Shown here: positions 60,301-64,000 of the stretch, piece after piece
How positions within the stretch are numbered: the first letter of the stretch is position 1
Layout of the letters: each line of letters starts with the position of its first letter
Assembly: GCA_026874595.1 (NCBI GenBank)
Contig: CM049316.1
Span: 66,323,176-66,387,175, forward strand
Direction of reading: 5' to 3'
Source of the DNA: Sipunculus nudus
Lineage: Eukaryota > Annelida > Sipuncula > Golfingiida > Sipunculidae
DNA length: 64,000 nt
The notes under the pieces: model-generated
The model's input: the letters and a program-made list of their open reading frames with translations, nothing else
Database searches by the model: none
Told to the model about the DNA's origin: nothing
Made by a program: the position numbers and the translations under genes

Positions 60301-63300
60301 AAACAAATGACCATGCATTATATTAGGATAAAATAGTTTATTTTCCTTAGTTGTTTTATTTACAAAAGCGCATGTGCAGCGGAATCATTATCCTTCCGTA
60401 CACTGTATGTTTAACATGGTATTCCAAATCAGAATCATGGAATCTCATTCTTTCTGCCTGGTTATAATTCCTATCTTTGAAGCGCTTACAGAGCACTAGT
60501 GATGAATAAAATGACTCGAAGGCATTTTAATGAAAAAATTAGGTTTGCAGAACAAATAACATCGAGATTTAGGCGGTACCCTGCAGCTGATAGCACACAA
60601 ACACTAAATACTATGATACAGGTGATATTCCTGTTCTGGTGATCTAGAATCGTGACGATGATATATATGCTATCTTTTCCTGCTCACTTATTAAATAAGA
60701 AGCTATTGAATTTTGAATTAGATTCTACTATGAGCTTCTTCTGTATACACAAACGTTGATATATCCCCATAATATTTTGATACAATAGTGACAGACTAGA
60801 TTATAACTGTGAGAGGAAAGTCTCGGTGATTTCGCCCTTCTATTTCAGACATGGTTTTGTTTTCTACGCAGATGTCAAAAGCAAATCCGGTTGGCTACAT
60901 AAATTTACTCTCCTACTTCTGTAATTTTTTTTCAAAATGTTTCTCTCTTTCACTTAACTTTAAGCGTCAAAAAAACTTCATGCAAATTATGAAAAATGCC
61001 CACGTGGACGAGAAAGAACTAGAAGAAGAAGACATCGCCCAGGACAGAGCTCTCGGAGTAGAATACGAGCCGAACAAACATTACAGAAAGGGTGAGTTTC
61101 ATTTTATTTACGTTTTAATCACAGCCGTATTTAAAAAAATTATTAATCTAAATGATCAAGGCGTGAGATCTCCGTGTAGGGTTTTATGGCAGAAAGGTGA
61201 AATCGTAACTTGAACAAAACCCACAAATTTTTGGGCTTGATATTTCTGACACAGATTTTACCCTTTCATGAGAATGAATCGACGTCGGGCAATTTATTGC
61301 GATGTTAACTGATTTTTTACAAGGCGGTGTGAACACGGATATTAATCGGAAATGTCGGTTATCTCGCGAAATGACTGAGCAGAAACATAATGTTTCGTTA
61401 GGTCCGATTGTTCGCGACTAAGAATAAAGAAATCGGGCAATATGCACGAAACGTCTTGCAAATATGAGATGTCCCTAGTAGCCGACGCTATATTCGACGC
61501 CGGAAATCGGCCATATATGCGCTCGGCATCATATCAGATATTTCCGATATGATTTGTACCGTGTCATGCGACAGAATCGGTGACGGGTAACCTTTTGTCA
61601 TGTCACTAGATTTCCGAGAGAATCGAACGAATTATCGGCGTCTATTATGACCACGAGAAAGAGAACATGGAAATTTTAGTTTCGTTAGGACCTATGATCG
61701 AATGAACAATTAAGAAAACCGGGGCAATTTGCATGAAACATCCGGCCAATATGGGATCTATCTACATGTCATGGCCAAGTTTCGATTTAAATGTCACAAT
61801 GTCGAAAAACGTCGCACAACAAAGATCGGCCCAACAAATGTTCGGCTTTGATTATTTTCTGAGATTGTTAAAATATGTCAACATTATCAAATTGATATTT
61901 TTATCTGTATTCCATAGGCCAAGCCAGCTGCCAGTCATTGGTCTATCCTAACAAAATCAATCACTGACTGATAACTAAAGCTGTATATAAAAAAGTGATG
62001 GTTTCCATTTTAGGAATAAAAATATGGTTAATATGTTTTTATTGTTTGACTGTCAAGACCATTTTAATAGTTAAGCTGGTTGAATGAGCTACAATTTATC
62101 CAAGATTTATTTATTAATTATATGTGCAAGACAAGAGTTAACCGATTCTTAGTAGAATGCTAAGCGAGGCGCGCACTACTTTTTTTTACAGCTATGACGA
62201 TGGAGGAGATTACTGCGCAGGCCATGCTCTTTTTCCTGGCTGGAAGTGAAACAACCGGAAGTACAGTCACATTTTTCTGCTACGCCATGGCAACCAACCA
62301 AGACATCCAGGAAAAACTCATGGCCGAAATCGATGAACATATCGGCGAAACGGTAAATGCCCCAACGTCTCTCATTTAAAAAATTTTAAGTAACAATTGA
62401 TCTTTCTATATGCGCATACAATTTATTTCTGTGGGTGTATGTCACCCTGGTACAATCAGTGGACAATAATCATTAATAGACTGTTAAAATAATTGCTCAG
62501 CAATTGAACACCTTTGGCGTTATATTTATTGTTACAATTGAAAAGAAATTGTGTATTCGGCTCATTTGTTCCGAACACAGTTGCCGATCATTAACGGCCC
62601 TGCGTATGATCGTCGGGTACTATATACTGGAGATCTGGTGAACCCGAATCTTGGTCGAGACATAACTGCCCTACAAACACCGTTCGGCTTAAAATACAAA
62701 GTCTTTAACCATTATGAAAGACCGGACTTGGAATAGTATATTATGGAGAAATAATTGTAGCTAATGCAGTAGTAACCATAGTGCTGTAATTATTCCAACA
62801 AGTAAATCAACTGTGTTTTGATATCAGTTGAAATATTTCTTTTATCTCCTGTTATTTAAATCAATGCTAAAATTAACATTATGCTTTATAGATGCAACAG
62901 GGCTTAGTCAGGCGAGTTAACGGGCCCGTGTGCTGTCAGTCAAATTGAAATGTAACAACATTTGGTCTTGACTGTTCGGGCTGGGCTGGTATACACTTTG
63001 CTGGAAACGGATACATGCGATAATTTTTTTTCAATGTCATATTAGATCGGGCACAGAGTCGCGGTGTAATATGGCCTGTATTTGAAAAAAATAGTTATCC
63101 GATTGTACACTTACTTACAAGTTGATATTACATTTAGGAAACTATCACGATGACAATGCTTGAGAACATGACCTACATGGAGCAATGCCTCAGTGAATGT
63201 CTCCGGCTGTACAACCCTGCACTGAGGTATGTGTTATCTAAAAATTGTACGTCCACAATATAAGGTTAATTTGACAAACCTGAATCACTCATATCTTTGA

Positions 63301-63489
63301 TTTAAAGAAAGTGCACTTTAAACATTAGTCATTTTGTTTTCTTGATTTTAGGGTAGACAGGGTGGCAAATAATGATGTTGAACTAAACGGATACAAAATC
63401 CCGAAAGGAACACTGTTTAATGTGGCCATCGACTTCATCCATCATAACCCGGAAATCTGGCCGGAACCTGAAAAGTTTGATCCTGAGCG
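51269..63489 (+). CDS. CYP3-clan cytochrome P450, 5' twelve exons (3' end outside the window)
   Basis: Microsomal haem-thiolate monooxygenase. It would use NADPH-P450 reductase to oxidise lipophilic substrates; the CYP3 clan handles xenobiotics and steroids in other animals. The exons, joined in consistent phase, are 51269-51339, 55031-55127, 55536-55588, 56311-56407, 57049-57165, 58866-58954, 59659-59801, 59998-60125, 60965-61091, 62192-62352, 63138-63226 and 63352-63489, giving 436 residues. Seen: membrane anchor (residues 9-24, [16 protein letters not shown] region), proline-rich hinge [11 protein letters not shown], helix C '[18 protein letters not shown]', '[13 protein letters not shown]', I-helix oxygen-activation motif AGSETT (324-329), K-helix ECLR (E381, R384) and '[14 protein letters not shown]'. 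The missing 65-75 residues include the haem-ligand Cys motif. Every exon is open and every splice site is GT-AG, so the gene looks functional. I am confident of the CYP3 clan but not of the subfamily. Confidence 0.93.
51945..52145 (-). repeat. Inverted copy of the hairpin-tail dispersed repeat
   Basis: On the minus strand it carries 'gtgccctgcc', a GGACGG-rich stretch and the tail 'cctcagctgatttacagtca' + 'gctgagctgaaa'. It matches the copies near 2.2 and 35.7 kb. Confidence 0.55.
52370..53400 (+). repeat. Tandem repeat of about 290 bp with AGGTCA clusters, three or more units
   Basis: 'cacaaatt-gttt' followed by 'gat-ataactccag' recurs at about 52430, 52720 and 53013. Each half-unit contains a block like GGTCAAAGGTCAAGGTCACAGG (near 52541, 52690, 52840, 52990, 53136 and 53270). 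The densest block has four AGGTCA hexamers at 52677, 52685, 52692 and 52698. Confidence 0.75.
53684..54580 (+). mobile_element. Helitron-like non-autonomous element in P450 intron 1
   Basis: The 5' end TCCGCCAAAACGAAGTTTTG follows a host A; TCCGC...CGGA with CAAAAC/GTTTTG makes a terminal hairpin. The 3' end has the perfect stem-loop GTAGTCG-CTTGT-CGACTAC (54551-54569), seven bases, then CTAG (54577-54580) followed by a host T. A 5'-TC start, a CTRR end with a hairpin just before it and an A/T insertion site are the Helitron signature. Internally it has GGTGGCGCCACC words and segments shared with the 32- and 40-kb repeats. There is no Rep/helicase coding, so it would need enzymes encoded elsewhere. 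Confidence 0.7.
54654..54721. repeat. (AT)n array in P450 intron 1
   Basis: A nearly pure AT array of about 68 bases, not far downstream of the Helitron-like 3' end. Confidence 0.9.
55031..55127 (+). CDS. P450 exon 2: proline-rich hinge
   Basis: Acceptor 'gtgttttacag'. It reads '[20 protein letters not shown]' then '[12 protein letters not shown]'. Ends in phase 0. The PGPKP hinge after the anchor is typical of microsomal P450s. Confidence 0.93.
55536..55588 (+). CDS. P450 exon 3
   Basis: '[18 protein letters not shown]', the helix A region preceding beta 1. Acceptor 'attatattccag', donor GTAGGT, ends in phase 2. Confidence 0.9.
55800..56230 (+). repeat. Dispersed repeat in P450 intron 3
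   Basis: It begins 'tatacgctcgtcagtattat' with a GGTCCGTCCGTC tract. Two related sub-blocks contain 'gatggattttca' and 'gcatatttaataag-tcagag'. The second holds a perfect DR1, AGGTCAGAGGTCA, at 56150-56162. Confidence 0.6.
56311..56407 (+). CDS. P450 exon 4
   Basis: '[20 protein letters not shown]' then '[12 protein letters not shown]', matching the CYP3 'Y-GR-P-L---DP--IK-V-VK-F--F-NR' region. Acceptor 'ttctgcacag', donor GTAAGT, phase 0. Confidence 0.95.
57049..57165 (+). CDS. P450 exon 5: helix C
   Basis: '[20 protein letters not shown]' then '[19 protein letters not shown]'. The W-x-x-x-R pattern contacts a haem propionate in the family. 39 codons, phase 0 on both sides. Confidence 0.95.
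57296..57425. repeat. Interrupted TATATA array in P450 intron 5
   Basis: Alternating TA tracts with short interruptions over about 130 bases. Noncoding. Confidence 0.85.
57650..58050 (+). repeat. Dispersed repeat with 24-base G-run in P450 intron 5
   Basis: It contains a 24-base G-run (57761-57784), a GGACGGACGGACAG tract and a tail hairpin made by GTCCCC...GGGGAC at about 58023-58048. The overlapping 60- and 74-codon frames here are not recognised. Confidence 0.6.
58866..58954 (+). CDS. P450 exon 6
   Basis: '[20 protein letters not shown]' then '[10 protein letters not shown]', corresponding to helices D-E. Donor GTAAGT, phase 2. Confidence 0.92.
59659..59801 (+). CDS. P450 exon 7
   Basis: '[20 protein letters not shown]' then '[17 protein letters not shown]'. 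SMDVI-ST-FG is a CYP3 signature. It aligns to the previous exon without a gap. Donor GTAAGT, phase 1. Confidence 0.93.
59998..60125 (+). CDS. P450 exon 8
   Basis: '[20 protein letters not shown]' then '[20 protein letters not shown]'. Covers helices F-G, which line the substrate entrance in the family. Phase 0 end. Confidence 0.92.
60965..61091 (+). CDS. P450 exon 9
   Basis: '[20 protein letters not shown]' then '[20 protein letters not shown]'. Acceptor 'cacttaactttaag', donor GTGAGT. An acceptor at 60871 (tttctacgcag) would also keep phase and add 31 residues, but the added sequence has no counterpart in the family. Confidence 0.85.
61270..61900 (+). repeat. CpG-rich two-copy repeat in P450 intron 9
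   Basis: 'tttcgttagg-cc' followed later by 'atcgggcaat' or 'accggggcaatttgcatgaa' recurs with a period of about 287 bp (61393 and 61680). The block has visibly more CG dinucleotides than its surroundings. Confidence 0.55.
62192..62352 (+). CDS. P450 exon 10: I-helix
   Basis: '[20 protein letters not shown]' then '[13 protein letters not shown]', continuing to '[12 protein letters not shown]'. The AGSETT motif positions the Thr used for oxygen activation. Phase 0 end. Confidence 0.96.
62571..62736 (+). other. Coding-like stretch inside P450 intron 10
   Basis: After an acceptor-like 'gttccgaacacag' there are 54 open codons ('[20 protein letters not shown]', then a tail ending 'HYERPDLE') and a TAG. 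Joined to exon 10 it would be in phase and would end the protein before the K-helix. I do not recognise the sequence. It could be an alternative terminal exon, a fragment of another gene or chance. Confidence 0.35.
63138..63226 (+). CDS. P450 exon 11: K-helix
   Basis: '[20 protein letters not shown]' then '[10 protein letters not shown]'. The E-x-x-R pair (E381, R384) stabilises the haem-binding core in all P450s. Donor GTATGT, phase 2. Confidence 0.95.
63352..63489 (+). CDS. P450 exon 12
   Basis: '[20 protein letters not shown]' then '[20 protein letters not shown]' and 'KFDPER'. Leads into the PERF region; the Phe and the Cys loop must lie in a later exon beyond the right edge. Donor GTAAGC, phase 2. 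Confidence 0.95.
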
Positions 63490-64000
63490 GTAAGCTGTTT
63501 CAAAGATATGTGATAAACAAAACATATTCCCTATGGCTATCTTTACCATTGATATTAAAAAAAAATCTTTGAGGCCTACCTCCATTAATGCTTCGGACCG
63601 TTCCAATCACACAATTATTTCCCCAAGGACCGGAGAACCATTGTTTCCAGACCAAAAGGCGCATTTGTTTCTTGAGAAGTCAAATTGTCCTGAATTTGGT
63701 GCGTTGGTTTTTGACATGACGCATAAGCAAAACAAAATTTATTCCGTCACCTACGATGAAATATTTCAGAAAGTCGAGGCAAAAAACATAATTTATCAAA
63801 TTTTCTATGAGTCGCTAAACATATGAGCAGCAAGTAACCAAAATGCATTTAATGTAACATAAAACAGTTTCTGTGTGTTTTTTATATCATGAACTAGCAA
63901 GTCAAAAATAACATCAGAACAATAAAGTCTTCAAACATGCACGTTATTTTAATAAAGCTCGGATACCTGACGCATGGATTACCGAAGTGATTTCTCTTGT
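63490..64000 (+). other. Start of P450 intron 12 with an unexplained open frame
   Basis: No FxxGxRxCxG haem motif is present. A 97-codon frame (63533-63826) contains 'SPRTGEPLFPDQKAHLFLEK' and shows no stop despite AT-rich surroundings. I cannot assign it. Confidence 0.35.

Noticed and set aside
60872-60964. Longer version of P450 exon 9 from an upstream in-phase acceptor
   Set aside because: It would add 31 residues with no family counterpart. The acceptor at 60964 gives a clean alignment.

Overview
The window looks like a piece of animal nuclear genome, most likely a mollusc and probably a bivalve. It is AT-rich and gene-sparse. Its genes have small exons with GT-AG introns. It is full of long (AT)n arrays, G/C homopolymers, minisatellites and non-autonomous DNA transposons. 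The recognisable genes are C-type lectins and a CYP3-clan cytochrome P450. The species call is inference from this overall look; no diagnostic marker gene is present.

Layout. 1-6.9 kb: no gene; tandem and dispersed repeats, including a 728-bp inverted-repeat element (2819-3546) built from convergent TTACAATATGGG motifs, and a 141-bp tandem duplication. 6.9-12.1 kb: a Mutator-like (MULE) transposon with about 535-bp terminal inverted repeats (7294-7828 and 11367-11901). It carries a broken minus-strand transposase that still shows the TNN-ESFN motif, a SWIM zinc finger and a C48/Ulp1-like tail. 12.1-16.1 kb: microsatellites, a perfect 13-bp-stem hairpin and a roughly 25-bp minisatellite. 16.2-27.1 kb: a segmental duplication (about 4.6 kb per copy) holding two plus-strand secreted C-type lectin genes. 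Copy A (17.05-19.66 kb) is frameshifted in three exons. Copy B (23.6-25.6 kb) is open through the lectin domain. Part of the spacer between them recurs at 6.9-7.29 kb, directly beside the MULE. 27-50.6 kb: no gene recognised; several repeat families, including one centred on the palindrome GGTGGCGCCACC, and two inverted copies of an element whose core is a 21-bp GTGCGCAC minisatellite. 51.27 kb to the right edge: twelve exons of a plus-strand CYP3-like P450. The reading stops after the 'PEKFDPER' segment, so the haem-binding cysteine exon lies outside the window.

The lectin and P450 loci are independent genes and do not form a pathway together. The first P450 intron holds a Helitron-like insertion and a tandem repeat loaded with AGGTCA half-sites. 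These could matter for regulation, since CYP3 genes of other animals respond to nuclear receptors, but this is a hypothesis. No convincing rRNA, tRNA, CRISPR array or complete autonomous transposon was seen. The best candidates for unusual biology are the MULE, the MITE-like element, the Helitron-like insertion, the perfectly duplicated 147-bp higher-order repeat, the complementary decay of the two lectin copies, and an in-phase coding-like stretch inside P450 intron 10.
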